64,000 nucleotides of DNA, from positions 1 through 64,000 of the forward strand of contig CAXXMM010000014.1 in the NCBI GenBank assembly GCA_963676385.2, read 5' to 3'. Shown here one piece after another: positions 15,061-23,438 of the stretch. Both the position numbers and the translations under genes were made by a program. Below the pieces are notes generated by a model. The model saw nothing but the letters and a program-made list of their open reading frames with translations. It searched no databases and was not told where the DNA came from. How positions within the stretch are numbered: position 1 is the first letter of the stretch; each line of letters starts with the position of its first letter. This DNA comes from UBA1422 sp963676385. GTDB taxonomy: Bacteria; Bacillota; Clostridia; Peptostreptococcales; Anaerovoracaceae.

Positions 15061-15657
15061 TTGATTGGCAAAAAAATCTTTCAAGAAAATCCAGTACTGG
15101 TTTCTATTGCCGGCCTTTGCCCAACAGTTGCCGTTACCACAAGTGGCGCCAATAGTTTGGTCTTGGGCATTGGTACAATTTTTGTATTGCTTATGACCAG
15201 TACGGCCTCCTATTTGATGCGAAAAGTGATTCCAAGCAAATTTGCAACGGGTTTTCACATTGTCACGGCTGCCGGATTTACAACAGTGGTACAGTTACTT
15301 GTTGATGGATATTTTCCTGAGATTTCGGCTTCCTTGGGTATATTTGTCGCCTTGATTGCAGTAAACTGTATTGTGATAGAAAACGTTGGGTATGGAAGAA
15401 GCCACCTGTTATCAGATACCTTGAAGAATGGATTGGGAATTGGTTTAGGCTTTTTTATGATTCTTCTTGTGATGGGGGTCATACGAGAAATCGGCGGAGC
15501 AGGTACTGTCTTTGGTTTTCAGCTGTTTCAAAGCGGACTTTTTAACAACTCCATCTTTATGGTGGTGCCGGGTGGACTTTTGATTCTTGGGGGGCTATGC
15601 GCGCTATATCGTTGGATTAATGGGAAGTACCACTCAACCAGAAAGGGGGCGATGTAA
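15061..15657 (+). CDS. rnfE: RnfE-like membrane subunit
   Basis: A 198-residue six-helix membrane protein of the RnfE/NqrD family. It keeps NPVLVSIAGLCPTVAVTTS, with the Cys that in Rnf and Nqr helps hold an intramembrane iron-sulfur centre between the A and E subunits, and the second Cys in AVNCIVIENVG. TTG at 15061 is the start, directly after the rnfG stop and eight bases after GGGGGA. An upstream in-frame ATG run would overlap rnfG by 56 bases and has no ribosome binding site. Confidence 0.87.
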   Translation: MIGKKIFQENPVLVSIAGLCPTVAVTTSGANSLVLGIGTIFVLLMTSTASYLMRKVIPSKFATGFHIVTAAGFTTVVQLLVDGYFPEISASLGIFVALIAVNCIVIENVGYGRSHLLSDTLKNGLGIGLGFFMILLVMGVIREIGGAGTVFGFQLFQSGLFNNSIFMVVPGGLLILGGLCALYRWINGKYHSTRKGAM

Positions 15658-15659
15658 TC

Positions 15660-16253
15660 ATGAGGGAAATTATTGTTATTATGGTCAGCATGGTACTCGT
15701 CAATAATCTGGTACTGGTGCAAGGATTGGGACTTTGCCCAACTATCAAATTATCTGTGAACGCCAGACGGGCAGCGGCCTTAGGAGGGTTTGTTGCCATA
15801 GGTATGGTTGCCGCCACATTAGTGACCTGGCCCATTGAAACATATCTTCTCAAACCTTATCATTTGGAATACTTTCGCATTATGATTTTTGTTCCATTGG
15901 TCTGCTTGGTGGGCTTTCTTATTGTGAAATTGGTGTGCAAAATTATGCCTAAGTTCCTTGTGGGGGTATGGTGCCTCAATTCATTGTTAATGACCAATTG
16001 CGCCGTGGTTGGGATTGCGTTTTATTCTGCATTGCAGGACTACACTTACCTGCAAGCAATCATGGGTGCGGTGGGAGCCGGTTTGGGGTTTGTTCTGGTG
16101 ATGGTGTTGTTTTCCGGCATGCGTTATCGAATTGATAGAACAAAAGGAATCCCCATTGCGTTTCAGGGGATTCCCATATATTTAATTGCTGCGGCAGTAT
16201 TATCCATTGTTTTAACTGGGTTTTCTACAGTTGCAGTAGGCATTTTCTCTTAA
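15660..16253 (+). CDS. rnfA: RnfA-like membrane subunit
   Basis: A 197-residue six-helix protein of the RnfA/NqrE family. Both conserved cysteines are present (GLGLCPTIKLS and LLMTNCAVVG), as needed for the intramembrane iron-sulfur site shared with RnfE. It starts two bases after rnfE and ends the cluster; the next gene is on the opposite strand. In canonical operons rnfB follows rnfA. Here neither rnfB nor rnfC is present on either side. Confidence 0.88.
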   Translation: MREIIVIMVSMVLVNNLVLVQGLGLCPTIKLSVNARRAAALGGFVAIGMVAATLVTWPIETYLLKPYHLEYFRIMIFVPLVCLVGFLIVKLVCKIMPKFLVGVWCLNSLLMTNCAVVGIAFYSALQDYTYLQAIMGAVGAGLGFVLVMVLFSGMRYRIDRTKGIPIAFQGIPIYLIAAAVLSIVLTGFSTVAVGIFS

Positions 16254-16320
16254 ACCATCTATTTCCCCTAATCCCCAAAGGGGGACTTGCCTATTGGATT
16301 TTTCCGGCAGGGAAGAAAGA

Positions 16321-16971
16321 CTATAGAAAGGTACAGATCTCCCCAACAGGCTTCTTTGGAGGGCTGGGTTGGTTGTCTTCTGGGATTCCCAGAGACATCA
16401 AAGCCGCCATAAAGAAGTCTTCTTTTTTAAAATGGTGTTTCACTTCAAGGTACTGCTGAATTTCTTGGGCTGCGTAATTGGCACTGGTCAACCAACAAGA
16501 GCCAAACCCCAGATCAATCGCTTGGAGAGTAAGATTTTCCAAGGCGGCTCCCAGACTTTGCATTCCCGGGTTTCTCCAATATACCAAGTCGGTTTTGGGA
16601 TCCTCACCAATGAGTTGATACTCAAAATAACCTGAGGGAGGGTAGAAGGTGCTGTATACTACCAACAGAGCGGATGCTTTGGTAAAAAATACAGTGAAGT
16701 TCTTACAGAATTTTCGAAACCGAGATCCTTTTTCCGGGTCAATTGGGTCCATTTTTTTGCTGATGGCCTCGTTTTTCTTGGTTACTATTTCAGCAATATC
16801 TGTCATGATTTTTTTGTCCCGAATTACAACAAAATGCCAGTTTTGAATATTTTTCCCTGAGGGAGCCATGCCGGCGGCCTCAATCATTTGACGGATTTGA
16901 TTTTCCGGAATCTCTCCTTCTTTATATTTCCGGATGCTTTGTCTTTTTTTAATGACATCAATGAATTCCAT
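16321..16971 (-). CDS. Nitroreductase family flavoprotein
   Basis: A 216-residue FMN-dependent nitroreductase-fold protein. Family features are RQSIRKYKEGEIPE at the N-terminus, MAPSGKNIQNWHFVVI and the C-terminal GFGSCWLTSANYAAQEI. The start at 16971 is preferred over 16977 because AAGGAG is eight bases away from it and only two from the other. These enzymes reduce quinones, nitro groups or iodotyrosine with NAD(P)H; the substrate here is unknown. It converges on rnfA. Confidence 0.85.
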   Translation of the reverse strand: MEFIDVIKKRQSIRKYKEGEIPENQIRQMIEAAGMAPSGKNIQNWHFVVIRDKKIMTDIAEIVTKKNEAISKKMDPIDPEKGSRFRKFCKNFTVFFTKASALLVVYSTFYPPSGYFEYQLIGEDPKTDLVYWRNPGMQSLGAALENLTLQAIDLGFGSCWLTSANYAAQEIQQYLEVKHHFKKEDFFMAALMSLGIPEDNQPSPPKKPVGEICTFL

Positions 16972-17043
16972 TTTCATTTCTCCTTGTGTAGTGTATTATA
17001 TATGGTGACATGAGCCGGTAAATCGGCGGAAGGAGACAAACAA

Positions 17044-17598
17044 TTGAATGCTAGATCTCGAACTGCATTACTGGTACTCAGTGCCATTATGATGTGCTTG
17101 ATTACGATTGCTACCATGTTTATCCGGGTGCCGATACCTTTCACCCAAGGGTATGCCCATTTGGGAGATGCCATGATTTTCCTTTCGGTGCTGATTTTGG
17201 GGTGGCGGTATGGCGCTGTTGTGGCTGGAGTAGGATCCATGTTGGCAGATATTTTAGGGGGGTTTGCAGTGTGGGCGCCTTGGACCCTGATTATCAAAAG
17301 TATTATGGCGGTTTTGATGGGCGTATTTATCTCATGGGCGCTGAAAAAACAGAGAGGCCATGGATTCTTGTTATTTGTTGAAGTTTTGGGCATGGTATTG
17401 GCAGGCCTATGGATGATAGCAGGTTATTATGTGGCGGAGGGTCTGATTTATGGGAATTGGGCTACAGCTGCGTTGGCGATTCCATGGAACATTGGTCAGT
17501 TTATTGTTGGGATGGTTGTGGCGATTTCTTTGGCTGCAGCATTGTATAAAACTTCAGCAGCCAAATTCTTCACATATCGATTGAATGCGAAGAAATAA
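17044..17598 (+). CDS. ECF transporter S component (substrate-binding membrane protein)
   Basis: A 184-residue membrane protein with about five or six hydrophobic helices, of the ECF-type S component class. The helix pair with QGYAHLGDAMIFLSV and a Pro/Gly-rich first segment is typical of this family, which often imports vitamins or their precursors. The shared EcfA and EcfT proteins are not in the window, so it is a class II (orphan S component) gene. TTG start follows GGAAGGAG. The ligand cannot be assigned from sequence. Confidence 0.75.
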   Translation: MNARSRTALLVLSAIMMCLITIATMFIRVPIPFTQGYAHLGDAMIFLSVLILGWRYGAVVAGVGSMLADILGGFAVWAPWTLIIKSIMAVLMGVFISWALKKQRGHGFLLFVEVLGMVLAGLWMIAGYYVAEGLIYGNWATAALAIPWNIGQFIVGMVVAISLAAALYKTSAAKFFTYRLNAKK

Positions 17599-17639
17599 AC
17601 CGATTTTCTTCAAAAGAATAAGTAGGATGCCATTCACAA

Positions 17640-18767
17640 TCAATCCTGTAAGAGATTGGCGCGAAGGATAAAATCTGATGCCATAAGTTCTTTTACATAA
17701 GGTCGTACAAAATCCATGCTCAAAAGCAGATGTTGCTTTTTGCTGTCCCGAACTTTTTCTGCTATATACACCACCCTTAGATCTTCGGATAGAAGTTGGA
17801 GAGGTGTGTTTTTTTTACGTAGAGCAACCTGAGCGTCCAAAACAGGAAGGGCAAGTGCCTGAATCAGCTTTTGTTTATCATATACTTCCAAAGGATCCAG
17901 GTTAAATGCCTGGGCTGCAGCGTCGGCTCTGAGAACATTTTTTTTGGTAAAAGAACCTTTTTCAAAGGTATACTTATTTCCATCCAGTTTTTCAAATACC
18001 TTCATGGTATCCAAATAGCCAAGTCGCATATTTCGTTCCATCCTTGAGGAATCAAATATCAGGGTGCTTCCCAGATCCCATTTAGGCTTAATATAATAAT
18101 ACTCCTCGGCCCGTTCCTCAGCATGGCGCAAGGTGGTTTTCCGTACAAGGCCCAGTCCCTGAAGATCAATGACAATAATTCGTCGGGCCTTTCGTTTTAG
18201 AGCCATGGTGACAGGCAAATTATCGGTGTAACCGCCGTCAATATATTTTATATCATCAATGGCATGATAGTGGGCTGCAGGAAAACATGAAGCACTGGCG
18301 ACCACAAAGTCAAACAACTTGCCTTTGGGAATGTCATCTTTAAACAAATAGTGGCCTTTCAGGGAAGGGATTTCGGTGGTGACCAGGCCATATTCGATGG
18401 ATGATTTTCGAAAAGAGTCTTCATCAATAAAATTATGAAGAAATTCCATGAGGCCGGTGCTTTCCGCACCACCATGGAGAACGATTTCCCGGGCGAAGCC
18501 CAAAAACTCTTCCAGTTCAGATAATTCATCCGGGCTTTTTTCTTTGGCAATATCAAATATCTCCGCTGTACGGGTATTCCGCCAAAGGGATTCAGCTTGG
18601 TCAAAATTATTTATGGCCATAGGAATGCCGTTGATGGCACCTACAGATGAGCCGGCCACCATATCAAAGTTAATCCCCAATTCTCGCAGGGCTTTCCAGG
18701 CCCCAACCTGATAACTTCCTCGGGTTCCACCGCCGCCAAGAATCAAGGCGGTATCAATTTTTTTCAT
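17640..18767 (-). CDS. Patatin-like phospholipase family protein
   Basis: A 375-residue lipid acyl hydrolase of the patatin fold. The oxyanion loop GGGGTRGSYQVGAW, nucleophile motif GSSVGAING (Ser about residue 41) and catalytic Asp in DGGYTDNLP are all intact. The C-terminal 150 residues (from about 225) are outside the core fold. No signal peptide is visible, so it is probably cytoplasmic or membrane-associated. It is convergent with the ECF gene and diverges from the SOS-controlled radical SAM pair. Confidence 0.87.
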   Translation of the reverse strand: MKKIDTALILGGGGTRGSYQVGAWKALRELGINFDMVAGSSVGAINGIPMAINNFDQAESLWRNTRTAEIFDIAKEKSPDELSELEEFLGFAREIVLHGGAESTGLMEFLHNFIDEDSFRKSSIEYGLVTTEIPSLKGHYLFKDDIPKGKLFDFVVASASCFPAAHYHAIDDIKYIDGGYTDNLPVTMALKRKARRIIVIDLQGLGLVRKTTLRHAEERAEEYYYIKPKWDLGSTLIFDSSRMERNMRLGYLDTMKVFEKLDGNKYTFEKGSFTKKNVLRADAAAQAFNLDPLEVYDKQKLIQALALPVLDAQVALRKKNTPLQLLSEDLRVVYIAEKVRDSKKQHLLLSMDFVRPYVKELMASDFILRANLLQD

Positions 18768-18835
18768 AGTATTACCTCCATATTTATTTCATTATATCAT
18801 ATAACCTGCTGAGAAATCACTAAAATGAAACCATG

Positions 18836-18864
18836 TTGAACAAATGTTCGCAATGTGCTATAAT
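18836..18864 (+). promoter_or_regulatory. Sigma-70 promoter of the DNA repair radical SAM operon
   Basis: TTGAAC and TATAAT with a 17-base spacer, 34 bases before the ATG at 18898. Its -35 hexamer is embedded in the LexA box at 18838-18849. Confidence 0.8.
18838..18849. promoter_or_regulatory. LexA (DinR) SOS box
   Basis: GAAC-AAAT-GTTC in the context TGAACAAATGTTCG. The Gram-positive consensus is CGAACRNRYGTTYG; 13 of 14 positions fit and only the first base differs. It overlaps the -35 hexamer of the promoter, an ideal repression position. Confidence 0.8.
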
Positions 18865-18897
18865 GCAAACATAAGTTCTTGCAAGAGGGAAGAAGCC

Positions 18898-20262
18898 ATG
18901 GAGAATCTCTACGAAAAACTCAAGATATTGGCGGACAGCGCAAAATACGATGTGTCCTGCTCATCCAGCGGCGTTGAAAGAGGAAACACCGGCAAGAGGG
19001 GAAGCACTGTTATGGCCGGATGCTGTCATTCCTGGTCTGCGGACGGTCGATGCATCTCACTGCTAAAAGTATTGTTTACCAACCGGTGTGTGTACAACTG
19101 TGAATATTGCATTAATAAGCGAACATCCGATATTCAACGAGCCTCTTTTGAACCGGACGAGTTGGCCAGATTAACCATGGAATTTTATCGTCGCAATTAT
19201 ATAGAGGGATTGTTTTTAAGTTCTGCAGTGGACATTTCTCCGGACTATACTTCTGAACGTATGTTGGAAGCATTGAAAATCCTACGTAGGGAAATGGGGT
19301 TTGCCGGCTATATTCACACCAAAGTAATCCCGGGGACATCCCCGGAATTGGTTCACGCCCTTGGGTTAATGTCAGATCGCCTTAGTGTCAACGCAGAACT
19401 CCCAACCCGGGAAGGACTTGCTCTACTGGCACCCCAAAAGAAACCCGAACAAATTTATACGCCCATGAAGCAAATTACCAACACCCTAATAGAGCGCAAA
19501 GCATTAAGAGGGCCGGGAACCATGTTTCGAGGGGAGGACATCAACAACCCGCTTCATTATTTGAATCCCAGTGGCGGTGAAACCAATTTGCCGATGGTTG
19601 GCGGAAGGAATAAGGAAGTTTTTGCTCCTGCCGGGCAAACCACACAAATGATTATCGGCGCGGACGGGACCACAGACAGGACCATCATCAACACCACAGA
19701 GAAGATTTATCGGACCTTTAAGCTAAAGCGAGTTTATTTTAGCGCCTACATACCGACTCTTCGTTCCCCCATTTTACCGGATGTTTTTTCTGCACCGCCT
19801 CTGGTTCGGGAGCATCGTCTTTATCAGGCGGACTGGTTGCTTCGGTTTTATGGGTTTGGGGCGGAAGAGATCCTTCCTGAATCCGAACCTAATTTAGATT
19901 TAGAATTAGACCCCAAAATTGCGTGGGCTTTGCGGAACATGCACTTGTTCCCTATTGAGATCAACAAGGCTTCCATGGAAGAACTGCTTCGCATACCCGG
20001 GATTGGAACGTTATCTGCATTGCGCATTATCCGCCAAAGAAAAGTTGCCCACATACAATATGACGACTTAAAAAAAATTGGTGTGGTATTGAAGCGGGCA
20101 AAGCATTTTCTTACTTGTGGTGGGAAGTATTACGGGGAAAGCAGTTTCTTTCCGGAAACCATTCGACAATTAATGGTTGAAGGGACGGATGGACAACAAA
20201 TTTCTCTGTTTCAACAACAGCAGGTTTTGCCGGTAGAAAGGCAGGTGATGCTGGGTGGTTGA
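18898..20262 (+). CDS. Putative DNA modification/repair radical SAM protein (TIGR03916-like)
   Basis: A 454-residue radical SAM protein with the cluster motif CVYNCEYC (about residues 67-74) preceded by further cysteines (GCCHSW, GRCISL). The C-terminus carries a helix-hairpin-helix DNA-binding motif, LLRIPGIGTLSALRIIR (about residues 364-380). This architecture matches the family named as putative DNA modification/repair radical SAM protein, distantly like spore photoproduct lyase. ATG 18898 follows AGAGGGAAGAAG. The gene overlaps its partner by eight bases and is preceded by a LexA box, so induction by DNA damage is expected. The lesion handled is unknown. Confidence 0.85.
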   Translation: MENLYEKLKILADSAKYDVSCSSSGVERGNTGKRGSTVMAGCCHSWSADGRCISLLKVLFTNRCVYNCEYCINKRTSDIQRASFEPDELARLTMEFYRRNYIEGLFLSSAVDISPDYTSERMLEALKILRREMGFAGYIHTKVIPGTSPELVHALGLMSDRLSVNAELPTREGLALLAPQKKPEQIYTPMKQITNTLIERKALRGPGTMFRGEDINNPLHYLNPSGGETNLPMVGGRNKEVFAPAGQTTQMIIGADGTTDRTIINTTEKIYRTFKLKRVYFSAYIPTLRSPILPDVFSAPPLVREHRLYQADWLLRFYGFGAEEILPESEPNLDLELDPKIAWALRNMHLFPIEINKASMEELLRIPGIGTLSALRIIRQRKVAHIQYDDLKKIGVVLKRAKHFLTCGGKYYGESSFFPETIRQLMVEGTDGQQISLFQQQQVLPVERQVMLGG

Positions 20263-21010
20263 TTATATTTATGATGGTACTTTTGAAGGGTTCCTGACTT
20301 GCATTTATCATCACTATGCCACAGAAAAAGCCAATGGGATTTATTGCAAAGAGATCTACCAGCCTAGTTTTCTGGTTCAGTGCCGGGAGGTTGAAGGAGA
20401 TGAAGCCTTGGCAAACAGAGTGTATACGGGAATTCGAAAAAAGATTTCTTCCTATGATTTGGGCAGGGTCTACAAGGTTTTCTTGTCTACTGCGCCGAGC
20501 AAGGAAATCTTGTTGCTCCAATACCTTTCTTTAGGGTTTTCCATGGGCGGGCAAATTAGTTTGCTCCATGGCAATGATATTGTATTTGCCGTTCAAAAAG
20601 TGGAGAGGCAAGTAGATGCAGAAGTTCATCGGTTAAAAGGATTAATTCGATTTTCTGTACTGTCCAACAACGTGATGTACAGCCCCATTGAACCTGATCA
20701 TGATGTGTTGGAATTCTTGGCGCCACATTTTACCCAGCGTTATAAGTATGATCCATTTATTATCCACGATAAGAAACGGAATAAGGCGCTGATTGCAGCA
20801 GAGGGGCAATGGTATATTTCGGATTTTGACTTGGATGTTGTGCCCGGTAATCATCAGGAGGAAGCTTACTACCAAAAGCTTTGGCGCAACTATTTTGATA
20901 CCATTGCAATAAAAGAACGCACCAACAAAAAGTGTCAGAAGAACTTTATGCCGGTGCGTTATTGGAAACATTTGACGGAAATGGCTCCTCAGTTTGCTGA
21001 TGGCCCATAA
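20255..21010 (+). CDS. Putative DNA metabolism protein (TIGR03915 / DUF4130-like), partner of the radical SAM protein
   Basis: A 251-residue protein starting VDYIYDGTFEGFL, the hallmark of the TIGR03915 family; these proteins nearly always sit beside the TIGR03916 radical SAM protein. The central region (FDLDVVPGNHQEEAYYQKLW) and C-terminal MPVRYWKHLTE are family features. In some bacteria the same domain is fused to a uracil-DNA glycosylase domain, which is absent here. GTG start overlaps the radical SAM stop, so translation is coupled. Biochemical activity is unknown. Confidence 0.83.
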   Translation: MVDYIYDGTFEGFLTCIYHHYATEKANGIYCKEIYQPSFLVQCREVEGDEALANRVYTGIRKKISSYDLGRVYKVFLSTAPSKEILLLQYLSLGFSMGGQISLLHGNDIVFAVQKVERQVDAEVHRLKGLIRFSVLSNNVMYSPIEPDHDVLEFLAPHFTQRYKYDPFIIHDKKRNKALIAAEGQWYISDFDLDVVPGNHQEEAYYQKLWRNYFDTIAIKERTNKKCQKNFMPVRYWKHLTEMAPQFADGP

Positions 21011-21037
21011 CCGGAAAACCTTTCAGCCTTTTCGGGG

Positions 21038-21688
21038 CTATTCCTGTTTTTCAAATTTGTCTTTTGGTGCAAGGCAAACCGGACAAACATAATCTTCCGG
21101 CAATTCTTCAAACGGGATGTCTCCATCATAAGCATATCCGCATACACTGCAGACCCAAACAGCTTCTTTTTCGGCCATTTTATTTTCCTCCTCAGCAATA
21201 TAAGTTGGTGCGTTTTTGGGGCTTTTGCCCTTAATAACTTGATGATAGTAGGCATAGGTCATTGGGGTATCATTGGCTACAACATCCCCGTCTATTACCT
21301 CTCCAAGGAAAACCGTATGAGTGGAAGTCTCCATGGAGTTTATCACCTTGCAAACTACATAGCCATTGCATTGAGCCAATACAGGAACGCCGGATTTGAT
21401 TTCATAGGGGATTGCGGCGTATTTGTCTGTCTCTTTACCGCTTTGAAACCCAAACACGCCAATGACTCCCGGATCCGCAGATTGGGAGATAATGGAAACG
21501 GAGAATAAGCCGGTTTGCTTGATGCATTGATTGGTATAGTTATCATGATTAATGCTAGCCGCCAAAGTGGGTGGCGTAGAGGTGATTTGCATGATACTGT
21601 TGGCAGTACATCCGGTGGGACGATCTTTGTCCATGGCTGATACCACATATACACCATAGGATAAATTTCTAAGTACTTTTGTGTTCAT
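21038..21688 (-). CDS. Flavin reductase-rubredoxin fusion (high-molecular-weight rubredoxin type)
   Basis: A 216-residue fusion. Residues 1-155 are a flavin reductase domain (TGCTANSIMQITSTPP, then a His-rich loop). Residues 165-216 are a rubredoxin with the iron ligands VCSVCGYAYDG and YVCPVCLAPKDKF. Such proteins act as NAD(P)H:flavin reductases feeding rubredoxin and help detoxify oxygen or peroxide in anaerobes, for example with flavodiiron proteins. The start at 21688 follows GGAGGAAATC; an upstream in-frame ATG is not preceded by a ribosome binding site. Confidence 0.9.
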   Translation of the reverse strand: MNTKVLRNLSYGVYVVSAMDKDRPTGCTANSIMQITSTPPTLAASINHDNYTNQCIKQTGLFSVSIISQSADPGVIGVFGFQSGKETDKYAAIPYEIKSGVPVLAQCNGYVVCKVINSMETSTHTVFLGEVIDGDVVANDTPMTYAYYHQVIKGKSPKNAPTYIAEEENKMAEKEAVWVCSVCGYAYDGDIPFEELPEDYVCPVCLAPKDKFEKQE

Positions 21689-21851
21689 GATTTCCTCCGA
21701 TAAGTTCAATGACAAAGTAGTTGTTATAATAAATAATATATGTAATACACAAAAACCGCAACAAAAAAAGAAGAATCCTTTTCAAATGTGCTAATATATT
21801 ATTGTTCAAAGATCTCTGATGAAATGCATATCAAGAGAAGAAAGGAAGAAC

Positions 21852-22598
21852 ATGGAGATGAATAACGAATTAAGAAATTACCTTACTCAAAGAAACCGAA
21901 TTGTGTTTTTTGGTGGTGCCGGCGTATCTACGGAAAGTGGGATTCCCGACTTCCGTTCTGAATCAGGGCTTTATCAATCTATGACCCAATATGGTCATTC
22001 TCCGGAAGAAATCATTTCCCATTCCTTCTTCATAAAGGATCCGGCTTTGTTTTTTGATTACTACAAAAAGAACATGATTTATACAGAAGCAAGACCAAAT
22101 CCGGCCCATCTTGCCCTGGCAAAATGGGAGAAAAAAGGGATTATATCTGCTGTTGTGACCCAAAATATTGACGGACTGCATCAGATGGCCGGTAGCAATA
22201 ATGTATTTGAACTTCACGGATCCATCCATCGAAATTATTGTATGAAATGTCACAAGTTTTATCCATTGTCATATATTCTGGAAGAGGGTAATTGTAAAAA
22301 TCAGGTCCCCGTATGTGATAAGTGTGGCGGGATTGTCAAGCCGGATGTGGTGTTGTATGAAGAAGGCTTGGATCAGCAGGTCATCAACGGTGCCGTTGGG
22401 GCCATTGGGTTGGCGGATATGATGATTGTGGGAGGCACGTCTTTGGTGGTATACCCTGCAGCAGGGTTGGTCAATGGATTCCGTGGAGAACCGTTGGTAT
22501 TAATCAACAAAGCTCAGACGGCCATAGACGGTAGGGCTGATTTGGTAATCAACCAATCCATTGGAGAAGTTTTGGGAGAACTGGCTGACCTTGTCTAA
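21852..22598 (+). CDS. cobB: NAD-dependent protein deacylase, sirtuin family
   Basis: A 248-residue Sir2 protein that removes acyl groups from lysines using NAD. Motifs are GAGVSTESGIPDFRS, TQNIDGLH and ELHGSIH, with zinc ligands in YCMKC and CDKCGG. It therefore has a complete zinc site and NAD pocket and resembles class U bacterial sirtuins. The ATG at 21852 follows AGAAAGGAAG. It stands alone with its own leader. Confidence 0.92.
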   Translation: MEMNNELRNYLTQRNRIVFFGGAGVSTESGIPDFRSESGLYQSMTQYGHSPEEIISHSFFIKDPALFFDYYKKNMIYTEARPNPAHLALAKWEKKGIISAVVTQNIDGLHQMAGSNNVFELHGSIHRNYCMKCHKFYPLSYILEEGNCKNQVPVCDKCGGIVKPDVVLYEEGLDQQVINGAVGAIGLADMMIVGGTSLVVYPAAGLVNGFRGEPLVLINKAQTAIDGRADLVINQSIGEVLGELADLV

Positions 22599-22652
22599 AC
22601 TATGGTATAATATAAGTCAACGAAAAAAGAATAACGTAGATAGGAATAGAAC

Positions 22653-23438
22653 ATGAAACAACAAAATAAAACTTGGAACGTATTGGTTACCAATGACGAT
22701 GGTATTCAATCTGAAGGGATTCGCAGACTTATTGAAACCCTTTCTATCGTGGCCGACGTATACGTCTGTGCTCCGGATGGAGAACGAAGTGCCAGCAGTC
22801 ATAGTATTACGGTGAGAAACCCGGTAGTAATGGAAGAAGTGGAAGTTGCCGATGCCAAAAGGGGAATGGCCTTCTCCGGGACCCCTGCAGATTGTGTGAA
22901 ATTGGGAAACCGTTTTTTGGCACAACAAGGGATTCAAATTGATATGGTGTTTTCAGGCATCAACCATGGGGGAAATTTAGGAACGGATACCCTGTATTCC
23001 GGGACGGTATCTGCTGCAGTGGAAGGGATTCTATGTGGAATTCCCAGCGTGGCGGTTTCCGTGGATAGTCATCGACCTGAACATTTTGACACGGCATGCA
23101 AATTGGCCTTGGATATGTTTGAGAAAATAAAAGAGGGGATTCCTTCGGGAATTGTGTTAAGTGTGAATACTCCTAATTTGCCGGCAGCGGAAATCAAGGG
23201 ATTGAAATTTGCACGATTGGGTAGAAGAGAGTATATTGAACAGTTTGAAGAAACCATGAATCAACTTGGACAACGGGAGTATTGGTACAAAGGGCTACCG
23301 GTGGTTTATGACAGCCATGATTTGACCAATGATGTTGTGGCCATGCAAGAACAATATGCCACCATTACCCCCATCAAATTCAATCTGACAGATGAAGAAT
23401 TTTTGAAGGAAATCAATAACTGGGAGTTGAAGTTATGA
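22653..23438 (+). CDS. surE: 5'/3'-nucleotidase SurE
   Basis: A 261-residue SurE, a metal-dependent nucleoside monophosphatase. Metal-binding NDDGIQSEGI near the N-terminus, SGTPADCVKLG and SGINHGGNLG are intact. Length is normal. The stop overlaps the next start (ATGA), so it is translationally coupled to the isochorismatase-like gene. An extended -10 (TGGTATAAT, about 22604-22612) lies just upstream. Confidence 0.93.
   Translation: MKQQNKTWNVLVTNDDGIQSEGIRRLIETLSIVADVYVCAPDGERSASSHSITVRNPVVMEEVEVADAKRGMAFSGTPADCVKLGNRFLAQQGIQIDMVFSGINHGGNLGTDTLYSGTVSAAVEGILCGIPSVAVSVDSHRPEHFDTACKLALDMFEKIKEGIPSGIVLSVNTPNLPAAEIKGLKFARLGRREYIEQFEETMNQLGQREYWYKGLPVVYDSHDLTNDVVAMQEQYATITPIKFNLTDEEFLKEINNWELKL

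Noticed and set aside
16254..16320. CCCC-AAA-GGGG hairpin after rnfA
   Set aside because: The stem is only four pairs and no T-run follows; too weak to list as a terminator.
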